NCBI RefSeq assembly: GCF_002760665.1
Contig: NZ_PDOB01000007.1
Span: forward strand, 87,405-151,404
Direction: 5' to 3'
Origin: Massilia psychrophila
Lineage (GTDB): Bacteria > Pseudomonadota > Gammaproteobacteria > Burkholderiales > Burkholderiaceae_D
DNA: 64,000 bases
The translations under genes and the position numbers were made by a program. Positions 53,210-62,488 of the stretch are shown piece by piece. Position 1 is the stretch's first letter, and each line of letters starts with the position of its first letter. The notes beneath the pieces were generated by a model. The model was not told the origin of the DNA. It did no database searches and saw only the letters and a program-made list of their open reading frames with translations.

Positions 53210-56007
53210 GCTGCCGACGCGCTTGGTTGAAGGGCGTCCGGCGGTGCCAACGGTTCCAGCAACTGCCAGTGCTGGCGGCTGATGTGGTTGAACCCGCCCT
53301 GGGTGCTGATCGGCACGCAGTAACGGGCAGTCACCAGCGGCGCGGGGGAGGCAAAAATCAGGGCGAAGCCGAAGTCGTCGGCCGTTTCGATCAGACTGCG
53401 CTGGTTGCGCTGGTCGAGCGCGGACGCCTCGTCGAGGTAGCAGACCGCCTGCACGCGGTGGCGCTTGTCCTGCATCAGGTGCAGCAAGGCCAGGCCGGTG
53501 ATCAGCTTGGCCATCAGCACGGTACCGTTCGAGGCGGCGCTGTCGATGTCGGTGAACGATTCGGTGGCGCGGCCGGCCTTGCCGACGATGAATTCGAGGC
53601 GGAACAGGTGCTCCACGCGCAGGCAGCCGCGCGCCTCGCCTTCGCCGATCAGCACCTGCTTGGCGCGGTTCAGGGCGTCGTCGTCGAGCACGCTGGCGTG
53701 ATTGAACAGGGAAAACGTCTCGCCATCGTCGACCTGTTCGGCTTTGGCAATCAACAGTTCAATCGCATCGACCAGCAGCAGTTCGTCGGCCGGCTCGATT
53801 TTAAAAACCGCCAGGTCGGACAGCTGGCGCCGGCTGATGAGGCGATTAAAATCGCGCATCCGGCTCTTGAACGTCAGCAGGCCGTCGCGCAGTTCGCGCA
53901 GGCAGGCGGTGACGTTGACGACGGCGCTGCGCGCCTTGCGCTCGAGCGCTTCGGCTTCCTGCGGCAGGTGGGCGGCGAACGCCGTCATGCGGTCGATCTC
54001 GGTTTCCTCGCCGCCCATGTAGCTGAACTTGGTGAGACCGCGGGCATGCAGCTCGGCGACCTGGTGCGGCAGCATCTCATTTAATTGCAGCAGGCGGCGG
54101 CAGTCGTTGCTGTAGGCTTCCAACTGCTCGGCCAACTGGTCGAGGGCGAAGTTTGGGGCGCCGGTCCAGGGCTGGTGGGGCAGGTCGGCCAGATAGGAAA
54201 ATATGGATGCGCTGTCGCCGCGGCGCTCGCGCCGCTGCACGATGTCCTTGTGGGATGCGCGCAGGCCGGCAAGCCGGCGAGTGCTGTGCGTTTCCTGGTC
54301 GCGCAGGGCCTGGACGGCCGCTTGCGCCTGCGCCTGCTCCGTTTCGATTGCGCCGAGCGCCGTGCTTACCTCGGTCATGCTTGCGGCGCGCTGCGGGGCG
54401 GACTGGGTCAGTGCGCCCAGCTCGTCGAACAGGGCCAGCTCGTGTTCGATCTGGCGCACGGTTTTATCGAGCTGCTGCTGGCGGGCGCGGGCGGCGTCGA
54501 GCGCGCGCGCCGCTTCCGCTTGCCGGTTCAGGTCGGCGATCTGGCGCGCCAGTTCGCCGATGCGCAGTTCCAGCTCGGCCGGGGTGCGCTGGCTGTGCTG
54601 GGCTTCGAGCGTGCCGAGCGCCAGCGTGATGCCCGGGAGCGCCGCGTGGCCACCGTCGACAAGGCGGTCGAGGTGGGCGCGCAGGCCTGGCAACTGCTGC
54701 GGGTCGATCTCGAACTGGCTCGCACCGAGCGTCATCACCTGGCGCGCCAGCAGCACGTTGAGCGCGGCGAGCTGGTCGCTGCTCAATGCCGCCTGCAATC
54801 GCAGGTACAGGTTGTCGGTCAGCGTCGCCAGCTCGCGCTGCAGGCTGGCGTGTTCCTGCCCGGCGCTGCGGCGCTCGCGCTCGATGGCGTCGACGCTGCG
54901 GGTGCTGGCCTGCTGCACCAGGGCGATCTGCGACTCGAGCGCTTGGCGCGCCTCAACGTGGCGCGCTTCGAGCGTGCGGCGCTCGCCAACCAGCGCGAAC
55001 TGCTGCGCCAGTTCGGCATGGCGGGCGGCGCCCTGTCGCAATTGTTCATGGTGCTGGCGCGTCAGCAGGCGTTGCTCGGCCAGTTCCACAGCGCGCGCGC
55101 GCAGGCGCTGTTGGGCATGCTCGACGTCGGCCACGCTGTTTTGCAATTGAACTTCGCTGTCGGCGAAATGCCGGTCCCAGGCGCTCAGCGCAGTGTCGAT
55201 CAGCGGGCGGTTGTGGATCAGCTTGCCGCGCAGGGCCAGCCGTTCGGTGGCGTCGCGCTCGAGCGCGGCGATCTCCGCCTGGTGGGCCAGCGCCGCCTGG
55301 TATTGGGCGCGGTCGGCGTTGACGTCGGCAAACGCCTTGTCCCACTCGGCCTTGAAGTCGATGTTCGCGTCCGGCAGGTCGCGCCGGAAGATGCTCAGCA
55401 AATAATCCTTGACCTCGCTCGAGCGGAGCCGGTCCAGCCGCAGGGTGCGCGTGAGCACGCGCTGGAACGCTTCGGCCAGGCTGGCATGCTCCAGTTTAAA
55501 AATGGTGAAGTCCGGCTCGTGGTCCTGGCGCTTCTTGCGGCTGCCGTAGATGGCGTCGCTAAATTCGCCTGACGAATAGCTGAACACCAGTTTCGAGCGG
55601 GTCTGCAGGTGGGCTTTTAGTTGCGGCTGAGTCACGACGGCACCGTTCGGCAGGCGAAAATCCTCCATGTCGAGCTGGCCCTTGTAGGCAAAGTATTCGT
55701 AATCGTGGCTGACGCCCTTGCCGACGCAACCGAGCACGACGGTGCCGGTAGTGGGCAAGGCTACTTCCAGCAAAATGAAGGCGCTGTTGTTGGGAAAGTA
55801 GAAGCGGCGGCTTTTCTCGACGTCGTGGGCGCCGAAATCCATGCGCCGCTTGTCGACGATGAGCAAAAACTGCAGCGCATTGATCAGGCTGGTCTTGCCG
55901 GTATTGTTGGGCGCGATTAGCGAGACGGCGGCGTCGAGCGGCAATTCGGCCCGTTGATAGCCGGCGCTGCCGAGCATGACGAGGCGCTGGAAACCGTATT
56001 GCATCAT
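53206..56007 (-). CDS. jetC: Wadjet SMC-like ATPase JetC (MksB-like)
   Basis: A 933-residue SMC/MukB-like ATPase: Walker A in SLIAPNNTGKTSLINALQFL, a long Ala/Gln/Glu-rich coiled coil (about 230-720), a signature-like SNGTVLMAKLITGLALLHLM and Walker B in VQAVCYLDEASALDQRNQ near the end. It would extrude loops of foreign circular DNA. Overlaps jetB and jetD by four bases on each side. Confidence 0.88.
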   Translation of the reverse strand: MMQYGFQRLVMLGSAGYQRAELPLDAAVSLIAPNNTGKTSLINALQFLLIVDKRRMDFGAHDVEKSRRFYFPNNSAFILLEVALPTTGTVVLGCVGKGVSHDYEYFAYKGQLDMEDFRLPNGAVVTQPQLKAHLQTRSKLVFSYSSGEFSDAIYGSRKKRQDHEPDFTIFKLEHASLAEAFQRVLTRTLRLDRLRSSEVKDYLLSIFRRDLPDANIDFKAEWDKAFADVNADRAQYQAALAHQAEIAALERDATERLALRGKLIHNRPLIDTALSAWDRHFADSEVQLQNSVADVEHAQQRLRARAVELAEQRLLTRQHHEQLRQGAARHAELAQQFALVGERRTLEARHVEARQALESQIALVQQASTRSVDAIERERRSAGQEHASLQRELATLTDNLYLRLQAALSSDQLAALNVLLARQVMTLGASQFEIDPQQLPGLRAHLDRLVDGGHAALPGITLALGTLEAQHSQRTPAELELRIGELARQIADLNRQAEAARALDAARARQQQLDKTVRQIEHELALFDELGALTQSAPQRAASMTEVSTALGAIETEQAQAQAAVQALRDQETHSTRRLAGLRASHKDIVQRRERRGDSASIFSYLADLPHQPWTGAPNFALDQLAEQLEAYSNDCRRLLQLNEMLPHQVAELHARGLTKFSYMGGEETEIDRMTAFAAHLPQEAEALERKARSAVVNVTACLRELRDGLLTFKSRMRDFNRLISRRQLSDLAVFKIEPADELLLVDAIELLIAKAEQVDDGETFSLFNHASVLDDDALNRAKQVLIGEGEARGCLRVEHLFRLEFIVGKAGRATESFTDIDSAASNGTVLMAKLITGLALLHLMQDKRHRVQAVCYLDEASALDQRNQRSLIETADDFGFALIFASPAPLVTARYCVPISTQGGFNHISRQHWQLLEPLAPPDALQPSASAA

Positions 56008-56609
56008 GATTCGTCCCGTTCGTGCTCAGGCTCGACCAAGGCCAGCCCGACGGCACCAGCGGCCAGGTTGGCGTTGGCGGCCAGTTCTTCAAACCGGTCG
56101 AGGTAGCGAAACACCGCCGGCAGCAGTCGCCAGGCGCCATTGCCCGCATCGGCGAAGCCGTAGCGCACCGCAGTATCGAGTAGTTGCTGCAACGGTTCGA
56201 GCTCGGCCAGGCCTTCGGCGTCGAGCAGGGCGCGGTTCTTGTCGAGCAAACCGGTCAGCAGGGCGCGGTCGATGCGCCAGTCGACGAAGCGCCCGAGGTG
56301 CTGGCCGGCGTCAGCCTGCTGCTCGAAAATAAGCATGAACAACAGCGCCAGTTGGCGCGTCGCCTTCGATACCGTGCCGCTGGCGTCGCCCGTCTGGAAC
56401 CAGGCATAGCCGCGCCCGTCGATGCGCAGCTCGTAGCCGAGGGCGCCGAACACGCGTTCGTACTGGGGCGCCTCGCGCTCGAGTTCGGCCCACAGCAGCG
56501 GTTCGCTCAGGCGGTTGACGTGGCGGCCGGCGTTGAGCATCGCAAACAGCTCCTTTAAGCGGGACAGCTGTTCCAGCGCGATCGGCGCACCAGCTTGGTT
56601 TGGATTCAT
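56004..56609 (-). CDS. jetB: Wadjet subunit JetB (MksE-like, DUF4194-type)
   Basis: A 201-residue winged-helix accessory subunit, with LKELFAMLNAGRHVNRLSEP and a FGALGYELRIDGRGYAWFQT segment typical of JetB/MksE, then RQLALLFMLIFEQQADAG. It binds the kleisin subunit and the SMC-like ATPase. Translationally coupled to jetA and jetC (ATGA overlaps). Confidence 0.82.
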   Translation of the reverse strand: MNPNQAGAPIALEQLSRLKELFAMLNAGRHVNRLSEPLLWAELEREAPQYERVFGALGYELRIDGRGYAWFQTGDASGTVSKATRQLALLFMLIFEQQADAGQHLGRFVDWRIDRALLTGLLDKNRALLDAEGLAELEPLQQLLDTAVRYGFADAGNGAWRLLPAVFRYLDRFEELAANANLAAGAVGLALVEPEHERDES

Positions 56610-57952
56610 GGGGCCGCTTCGATGGCGTGCGGGTAAAGCGTTACCCGCACCGTGTTGAGGGGGACGATCGCTGCGGCGTCGGCCTGGATGGCCTGCCAGT
56701 CGGCGCGGGCAATCAGTTCATGGTACAGGCGCAGCAGCGTGGCGTCGTTCAGGTGCCGATAGTGATCGCGCAGCCAGCCCAGCAAATTAGCAACCGGCAT
56801 CGCCGCGCGCAGCTCGGCGACCAAGGCATTTTCGTCGACCAGGTCGAGCGCGGGCATGGCGCCGGCGGCGTGCTCCTCCGGAAAACTCACCAGCACCGGT
56901 GCGAAACAACGCGCTTCGCTCATGATGGTCAGCACCTCGGGGCCAACCGACACCGCGCGCGACATCTCGCGCCGCCACAGCGGCAGCGCGCGGGCCGGCA
57001 AGGTGCGGTTCAGGCCGCGCTTGCGCACCCGGCCGAGCAGGGCGCTGATCGCCGCCGACAGTAAATTGTGCTGCCGTACTTCTTCGCGCAGCGGCAGCAG
57101 CGTGTCGCTGCAGTGCTTGAGCACGTCGCGCCCCAGGCGGCGCAATTCCTTGGCCTGGTAGGCGACGTGGCGCATCGCCAGGCGCTGGGTGTAGAGCGCG
57201 CCTTGCACCGTCAGCACGTCGACGGCGTTGTCGAGCGCATGCTCGGCCTGTTCGAGGTGGCGGTAAAAGGTGCCGCCCGGCCCGCTGTCCATCATCGCGG
57301 CCATTGGCGCGACGTAGTTGTCGTACGCGTCGAGCACTTCGCGGTAGCGGCGCGCGATCGGCATGTCGGTCTGCTGCGCCTTGGCGCGCTCGGCCAGCTC
57401 GAGGATGGCGTGGCGGTCGCCGTCGAGCTGCTGGCCGATCTGGCGGAACAGCTCTGACAGTTTGTTGGCGGCCTGGCGCAGCAAATCCATGTCGCGTCCC
57501 TGCAGGCCTTCGTTGAGCTTGCGGGTGGCGTCGGTAATGGCATTGATGCGCGAAGCGAGCACCGCCGACAAGCCGAGCTCGTGCTCGCGGGTCAGCCCGC
57601 GCACGAACTCGAGCACGTAGCTATTGAGCTGGTACGACTGGCCGCGCGCTTGCGCCTGCACGATGTCGGCGTTGACCAGCTGGCGCAGCACCTGCTGCTG
57701 CTGCTCGAGCGCGGCGCTTGGCGCCAGCCGCGCCACCACCGCGAGAATATGCTCCGCCTCGAAACTGGGCATCTCGCGCGACAGCTGGGCCAGCCATTCG
57801 ACGGTGTCCCAGTGGTCATACAAAGCGGACACTAGCGATTTCGGAGTAGCCAATTGGGGGTCCGGTTGATTGTCAGGGTGATGGGTTGATGCGGCGGCAG
57901 TGCGCAGTATATGGCAGATGCCGCTCCCGCGCGGGGGGGGGAGCGCCGCCAT
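56606..57952 (-). CDS. jetA: Wadjet kleisin-like subunit JetA (MksF-like)
   Basis: About 448 residues, mostly helical: SLVSALYDHWDTVEWLAQL, then the winged-helix-like LRQLVNADIVQAQARGQSYQ, coiled-coil LNEGLQGRDMDLLRQAANKL and a C-terminal globular part. It is the first gene of the operon. The start is uncertain: an ATG at 57952 is followed by a C9 tract in codons 4-7; a TTG at 57853 would begin right before the conserved region. The 58066 start is unlikely. Family placement rests on position and general shape as much as on motifs. Confidence 0.75.
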   Translation of the reverse strand: MAALPPPRGSGICHILRTAAASTHHPDNQPDPQLATPKSLVSALYDHWDTVEWLAQLSREMPSFEAEHILAVVARLAPSAALEQQQQVLRQLVNADIVQAQARGQSYQLNSYVLEFVRGLTREHELGLSAVLASRINAITDATRKLNEGLQGRDMDLLRQAANKLSELFRQIGQQLDGDRHAILELAERAKAQQTDMPIARRYREVLDAYDNYVAPMAAMMDSGPGGTFYRHLEQAEHALDNAVDVLTVQGALYTQRLAMRHVAYQAKELRRLGRDVLKHCSDTLLPLREEVRQHNLLSAAISALLGRVRKRGLNRTLPARALPLWRREMSRAVSVGPEVLTIMSEARCFAPVLVSFPEEHAAGAMPALDLVDENALVAELRAAMPVANLLGWLRDHYRHLNDATLLRLYHELIARADWQAIQADAAAIVPLNTVRVTLYPHAIEAAP

Positions 57953-58203
57953 GATGGCTGCCTGAAAACAGGCATACGGGTGAAAAGCCAAAATACCATC
58001 ACCTGGCAATGATTGTCTTGGCGAAAAAATAAATAAATAAATGTTTAATCGATAACAAATAATCATCGGTGATAATTTGTTTTATCCGAACAATCCTTGT
58101 TATTGCTCAAAATCAGGCTCAGTTGTACACGCGTGGCAACAGATTCTTCTAGGAATTACTATGCTTGAGTTCGTTTCGTCGTAATCTAGAAAACTGCCAC
58201 ACA

Positions 58204-58226
58204 GGGCGGGTCCAGGAGCCGCCCTT
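58204..58226 (+). terminator. terminator-like hairpin in protease leader
   Basis: GGGCGG and CCGCCC pair around a nine-base loop, followed by TTTT. It lies 82 bases before the S8 protease start and could be an attenuator or end an upstream short transcript. Confidence 0.4.
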
Positions 58227-58245
58227 TTGACGTGGGAGAAACGTA

Positions 58246-58270
58246 GGCACATGCGGGATCCGCATGTGCC
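58246..58270. promoter_or_regulatory. 11-bp-arm palindrome before S8 protease
   Basis: GGCACATGCGG (58246-58256) and CCGCATGTGCC (58260-58270) form a perfect dyad with a three-base centre, 38 bases before the start codon: operator or leader hairpin. Confidence 0.5.
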
Positions 58271-58307
58271 AGCCATCGTAATTCGTATCGAAAAACAGAG
58301 GATCGAC

Positions 58308-60119
58308 ATGAAGCTGAAGCATTCGACGTGCCCCGTCATTCTGAAATTTTTTGCAGCAGCAGTTGTGCTGGGTACCGCTCCGCTGGTCGCGGTCGCAGGC
58401 GTTGCCGAGTTCGACAAGCCCGGCCAGGCAGCAGATTTTATCGACACGACCGACCGCCTGATCGTCAAGTACAAGGATTCGGTCGCAGGCGGCAAGGGCG
58501 CAGCCAAAGTGGCGACGCTGGGCAAGGACCGCTTGGCCAAGGTCGACCGCGCGGGCCAGCAGTTCGGCTTGCTCATGAAACTTTTGCATACCAGCGCGAC
58601 CGGCGCGCACATTATCAAGCTGAGCAAGAAAGTGTCGGTAGCTGAAGTCGAGGCGCTGGCCAGGGACCTGGCAGAGCGCGATCCTTCCGTCGAGTACGCT
58701 GAGCCGGACCGCCTGCTGCAAAAAATGTTTACGCCGAACGATCCGCGCTACACCGAGCAGTGGCATTATTTTGAATCGGCCGGCGGCTTGCGCGCCAACC
58801 TGGCATGGGACAAGGCAACCGGCACCGGCGTCAATGTGGCTGTGATCGATACCGGCTACCGTCCGCACGCCGACCTGTCGGGCCGGTTTGTCGGCGGCTA
58901 CGACTTCATCACCGACACCGCCATTGCCGCCGATGGCAACGGCCGCGACAGTGATGCCAGCGACCCCGGCGACTCGGTCGTTGCAGGCCAGTGCGGCGCC
59001 AACTCGCCAGCCCGGTCGTCCAGCTGGCACGGCACCCACGTGGCCGGCACAATCGCCGCGGCCACCAACAACGGCGTCGGCGTGGCCGGCGTCGCCTACA
59101 ACGCCAAGATCGTTCCGGTGCGCGTCCTTGGCAAATGCGGCGGCTATACCTCCGACATCGCCGACGCCATCATCTGGTCGTCGGGCGGCGCTGTGACCGG
59201 TGTTCCGGCCAACGCCAACCCGGCCAAGGTCATCAACATGTCGCTGGGCGGCGGCGGTGCATGCGACACCACCACCCAGAATGCGATCAACTCCGCCCGT
59301 TCGCGCGGCACCGTCGTCATTGTCGCAGCGGGTAACTCGAACACGGACGCCAGCACTGCCAATCCGGCCAACTGCGCCGGCGTCGTCACCGTTGCAGCGA
59401 CCAACCGCGCGGGCGGGCGTGCCAACTATTCGAACTACGGCGCCGTTGTCGACGTTGCAGCGCCAGGCGGCGAAACCGGCGTCGCGGCGAACGGTATTTT
59501 ATCGACGCTCAATACCGGCTCGGCCGGGCCGGGTGCGGACAACTACGCGTTCTATCAGGGCACCTCGATGGCAACGCCGCACGTCGCAGGCGTGGCGGCG
59601 CTGATGCTGTCGAAAAACGGCGCGCTGACGCCGGACGAAATCGAGAGCAAGCTGAAGTCGTCGGCACGCGCGTTTCCTGCAACTTGCACGTCCTGCGGCG
59701 CAGGTATCGTCAATGCAAACGCCGCGGTCGATGCCGCAACCGGCACTGGCCCGACCTTGAACGAGACCGAGTCGAACAACACGATCGGCACCGCGAACGC
59801 TGTCACAACCAGCGCTACCACGGTGAACGGCAACATGGGCTCGACGACGGACACCGACTACTTCGTGGTGCAACTGCCGGCAGGTAAAACGCTGACCTCG
59901 ACGCTGAGCATGACCAGCAGTACCAACGACTACGATCTGTTCGTCTATAACAGCAGCGGTACCTTGCTGGCGAAAAGCGAGAACGGCGCCGGCGCAACCG
60001 ATACGGTAACGACCGCCAACACCGGCACCAGCACGTTAGCCCGCTACGTCCGCGTGGTGTACTTTAGCGGCGGGACCGGGTCGACCAGCGGCAAATACAC
60101 GCTCAAGCTCGGCTGGTAA
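58308..60119 (+). CDS. secreted S8 (subtilisin-like) serine protease with PPC domain
   Basis: 603 residues. Signal peptide (VILKFFAAAVVLGTAPLVAVA), an inhibitor_I9-like propeptide (about 45-140), then the catalytic domain with Asp in VNVAVIDTGYRPH, His in SSWHGTHVAGTIAAA and Ser in FYQGTSMATPHVAGVAAL, so the triad is complete. The C-terminus (from about residue 490) is a beta-rich prepeptidase C-terminal domain (DTDYFVVQLPAGKTLTSTL, then YDLFVYNSSG). Likely exported by the Sec route plus type II secretion. AGAGGA precedes the ATG at 58308; the earlier in-frame ATG at 58227 hides the signal peptide. Confidence 0.93.
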   Translation: MKLKHSTCPVILKFFAAAVVLGTAPLVAVAGVAEFDKPGQAADFIDTTDRLIVKYKDSVAGGKGAAKVATLGKDRLAKVDRAGQQFGLLMKLLHTSATGAHIIKLSKKVSVAEVEALARDLAERDPSVEYAEPDRLLQKMFTPNDPRYTEQWHYFESAGGLRANLAWDKATGTGVNVAVIDTGYRPHADLSGRFVGGYDFITDTAIAADGNGRDSDASDPGDSVVAGQCGANSPARSSSWHGTHVAGTIAAATNNGVGVAGVAYNAKIVPVRVLGKCGGYTSDIADAIIWSSGGAVTGVPANANPAKVINMSLGGGGACDTTTQNAINSARSRGTVVIVAAGNSNTDASTANPANCAGVVTVAATNRAGGRANYSNYGAVVDVAAPGGETGVAANGILSTLNTGSAGPGADNYAFYQGTSMATPHVAGVAALMLSKNGALTPDEIESKLKSSARAFPATCTSCGAGIVNANAAVDAATGTGPTLNETESNNTIGTANAVTTSATTVNGNMGSTTDTDYFVVQLPAGKTLTSTLSMTSSTNDYDLFVYNSSGTLLAKSENGAGATDTVTTANTGTSTLARYVRVVYFSGGTGSTSGKYTLKLGW

Positions 60120-60152
60120 TACCGGGCCGGCACGACGGCCTGAACATACAGG

Positions 60153-60186
60153 AAGGGACCAGTGGCTTGCCGCTCGTCCCTTTTTT
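60153..60186 (+). terminator. S8 protease terminator
   Basis: AAGGGAC...GTCCCTT stem with additional inner pairs, followed by six T, 34 bases after the stop codon. Confidence 0.8.
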
Positions 60187-60382
60187 CGTTTGGGGAATCC
60201 GGCGCCGTGGGCGCTACCCAGCCGCGCCGTATTCTTGCCGCGCTGCGTGTCGCGATGTTCAACGAAAAAGCTGCCGGTATGGTTACACCGGAATGCCGTA
60301 GCCGAGCAGGCGTGCGGCCCTGCGACACTGTCATTCCAACACTGTCATTCCAGCAGTGTCACAGGGCAAGGAAAGTGGCGCA

Positions 60383-61204
60383 TTACGTGTTCAAAAATGC
60401 CAGCAGGTCGGCATTGACCTTGTCTGCCTCGGTCACGCACATGCCGTGCGCGGCGCCCGGATAAACCTTGAGGGTGGCGTTTTTCACCAGCTTAGCCGAC
60501 AGCAGCGCTGAAGCGGCGATCGGCACGATCTGGTCGTCATCGCCATGCAGGATTAATGTTGGCACGTCAATTTTCTGCAGGTCAGCGCTAAAATCGGTTT
60601 CGGAAAACTGTTTGATGCAGTCCAGCTGGCCCTTGAGCGAGCCGAGCATGCCTTGCAGCCAGAACGTATCGATAACGCCTTGCGACGGTGTAGCACCCGG
60701 CCGGTCGAAGTTGTAAAACGTAATGGCAAGGTCTTTGTAAAACTGGGCGCGGTCGGCCCTGACGCCGGTGCGCATGTCGTCAAACACCGTTATTGGCAAG
60801 CCACCGGGGTTGGCATCTGTTTTCAGCATGATTGGTGGCGCGGCGCCGATCAGCACCATTTGCGCTACCCGCGCGCTGCCATGACGTCCGATATAACGCA
60901 CCACTTCACCGCCGCCGGTGGAATGGCCTACCAGTGTTGCATGCTGCAAGTCCAGCGTTTCGATCAGCGTGGCAAGATCGTCGGCGTACGTATCCATGTC
61001 ATTGCCGTTCCACGGCTGCGACGAGCGGCCATGGCCACGCCGGTCATGGGCGATGACGCGAAATCCGTTTTCAGCCAAAAACATCATCTGGGCGTCCCAC
61101 GCATCGGCATCCAGCGGCCAGCCGTGGGAAAGCACCACCGGCCTGCCTTGGCCCCAGTCCTTGAAGTAAATCTGCGTGCCGTCCTTGGTCGCGATTGTAT
61201 TCAT
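60383..61204 (-). CDS. alpha/beta hydrolase (non-heme chloroperoxidase-like)
   Basis: 273 residues. The fold is clear: oxyanion region [25 protein letters not shown], nucleophile Ser in [14 protein letters not shown], acid Asp in [13 protein letters not shown] and His in [14 protein letters not shown]. The sequence is of the type annotated as cofactor-free chloroperoxidase/esterase; the natural substrate is unknown. AGGAG precedes the ATG at 61204. The TetR gene and hydrolase fragment upstream run in the same direction. Confidence 0.88.
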   Translation of the reverse strand: MNTIATKDGTQIYFKDWGQGRPVVLSHGWPLDADAWDAQMMFLAENGFRVIAHDRRGHGRSSQPWNGNDMDTYADDLATLIETLDLQHATLVGHSTGGGEVVRYIGRHGSARVAQMVLIGAAPPIMLKTDANPGGLPITVFDDMRTGVRADRAQFYKDLAITFYNFDRPGATPSQGVIDTFWLQGMLGSLKGQLDCIKQFSETDFSADLQKIDVPTLILHGDDDQIVPIAASALLSAKLVKNATLKVYPGAAHGMCVTEADKVNADLLAFLNT

Positions 61205-61278
61205 AACGTATTCTCCTGAGTGCTTAACAGCGTGAATTGAAACAGGTAAGACATTGCGAATGCCGATATGGTTGCGCG

Positions 61279-61800
61279 CTATCCAGCGCAATGAGGATGC
61301 CGCGAAGGTTCGCTGAGAAAAGTCCGGAACAGTGCGGCCGCCCGCGCCGGCTGCTCCAGCGCCGGCAAGTGACCGCAATCGCGCATCAGTTCAAAGCGCG
61401 CATGATGCATCGCTTGCGCGAGCTGCTGACCGCACGCCGGTGGTGCTATCGGATCTTCATCGCCCGACAGGATCAGCGCCGGCATGCGCAGCTCGCCCAG
61501 CCTGGACCAGATATCGTCCCGGCTGGCCAGCGCACGCGCCTGCGCCGCGCCAGCTGGCGCGCCGACGCGGTGCGCCATGGCTTTGAAGGCGGCACTTGCA
61601 GCGTGATCGGCCGGGCGCACGACGATTTCTGCCAAAAACTCGACGATCGCGTCTGGCGTCGCTTCGAGTCCGGCGGCAAGATCGGGCCCGCCGGCGCGCG
61701 CGGCACCGGCGTCGCAGCCCATTAGCCAGAGTGAGGAAACCCGTTCCGGCGCAGCGAGGGCAATTTCAAGCGCCAGATTGGCGCCGTATGGCTCAATCAA
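61279..61800 (-). pseudogene. alpha/beta hydrolase, 5'-truncated
   Basis: The frame encodes the distal two-thirds of another hydrolase: YGANLALEIALAAPERVSSL, cap region, acid Asp in ALILSGDEDPIAPPACG and His in [17 protein letters not shown]. The first strands and the nucleophile Ser are missing: the expected GHSYGAN reads IEPYGAN. The fragment starts exactly where the TetR gene ends, and the upstream open frame is TetR antisense-frame noise. A deletion probably joined the two. Confidence 0.7.
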
Positions 61801-62372
61801 GTAGAAAAAGTGGTATCGGCGAGCAGCAGCTGCGCCTGGCTCAGTATTGTCAGTAGTTCCGGCGCTGGCAGGCCGGCTTTGCGCAGCGTGATGGTGCCGA
61901 TCACTAGCGCCAACAAGGCAACGGCGCGCGTTTGCGCCAGCTCCGGGGTAAATCCGGCCCGCTCGAGCAAGCCTGCGATCAGCGCACCGGTGCGGCCGAC
62001 GTGGTACTGGCCGAAGGCCGCCAGTGCCGGATCGTGCGGTGCAAGCTCCGTCACGCAATTGACAAAAAAACAGCCACGGCGGCCCGCATCAACTTCGGCA
62101 ATCGCCGCCAGTACAGCGTGGACGGCCTCGAGAGCGGACATGGACGCCGCCGCCATGGCCTCGAGCCTGGCAAATAACTCATCGGCGTAGAGTTCGACGG
62201 CCGCCATCATCACGGCGTGCTTGGAGCCGAAACAGGCATAGAAACTCGACCGGCTCAAGTGCATGGCAGCGGTCAGATCGTCGAGCGAGGTTGCCTGGTA
62301 CCCTTGTTCCCAGAACACCTTCAGCGCATCCCGGAGTGCCTCGGCAGGCACGAATTGGCGTGGCCGCCCCAT
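61797..62372 (-). CDS. TetR family transcriptional regulator
   Basis: 191 residues. N-terminal helix-turn-helix: VFWEQGYQATSLDDLTAAMH followed by LSRSSFYACFGSKH; the C-terminal ligand domain resembles TetR_C of AcrR-like regulators (FFVNCVTELAPHDPALAAF). It is divergent from the maleylacetoacetate isomerase-like gene, which it may control. The start at 62372 gives the usual MGRPRxF opening; an in-frame ATG at 62429 adds 19 residues. The stop may have been created by the junction with the truncated hydrolase, so the last few residues may not be native. Confidence 0.85.
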   Translation of the reverse strand: MGRPRQFVPAEALRDALKVFWEQGYQATSLDDLTAAMHLSRSSFYACFGSKHAVMMAAVELYADELFARLEAMAAASMSALEAVHAVLAAIAEVDAGRRGCFFVNCVTELAPHDPALAAFGQYHVGRTGALIAGLLERAGFTPELAQTRAVALLALVIGTITLRKAGLPAPELLTILSQAQLLLADTTFST

Positions 62373-62488
62373 CACGGGAGAGGTCTGTTGTGTGTGACTG
62401 TAAGTGGATTGGTGTATAAGTATTGACATGGATATAATTATAGATCAATTAGTCCACATGTACGTTTTGACCTCAAAGGAAATCAGCC

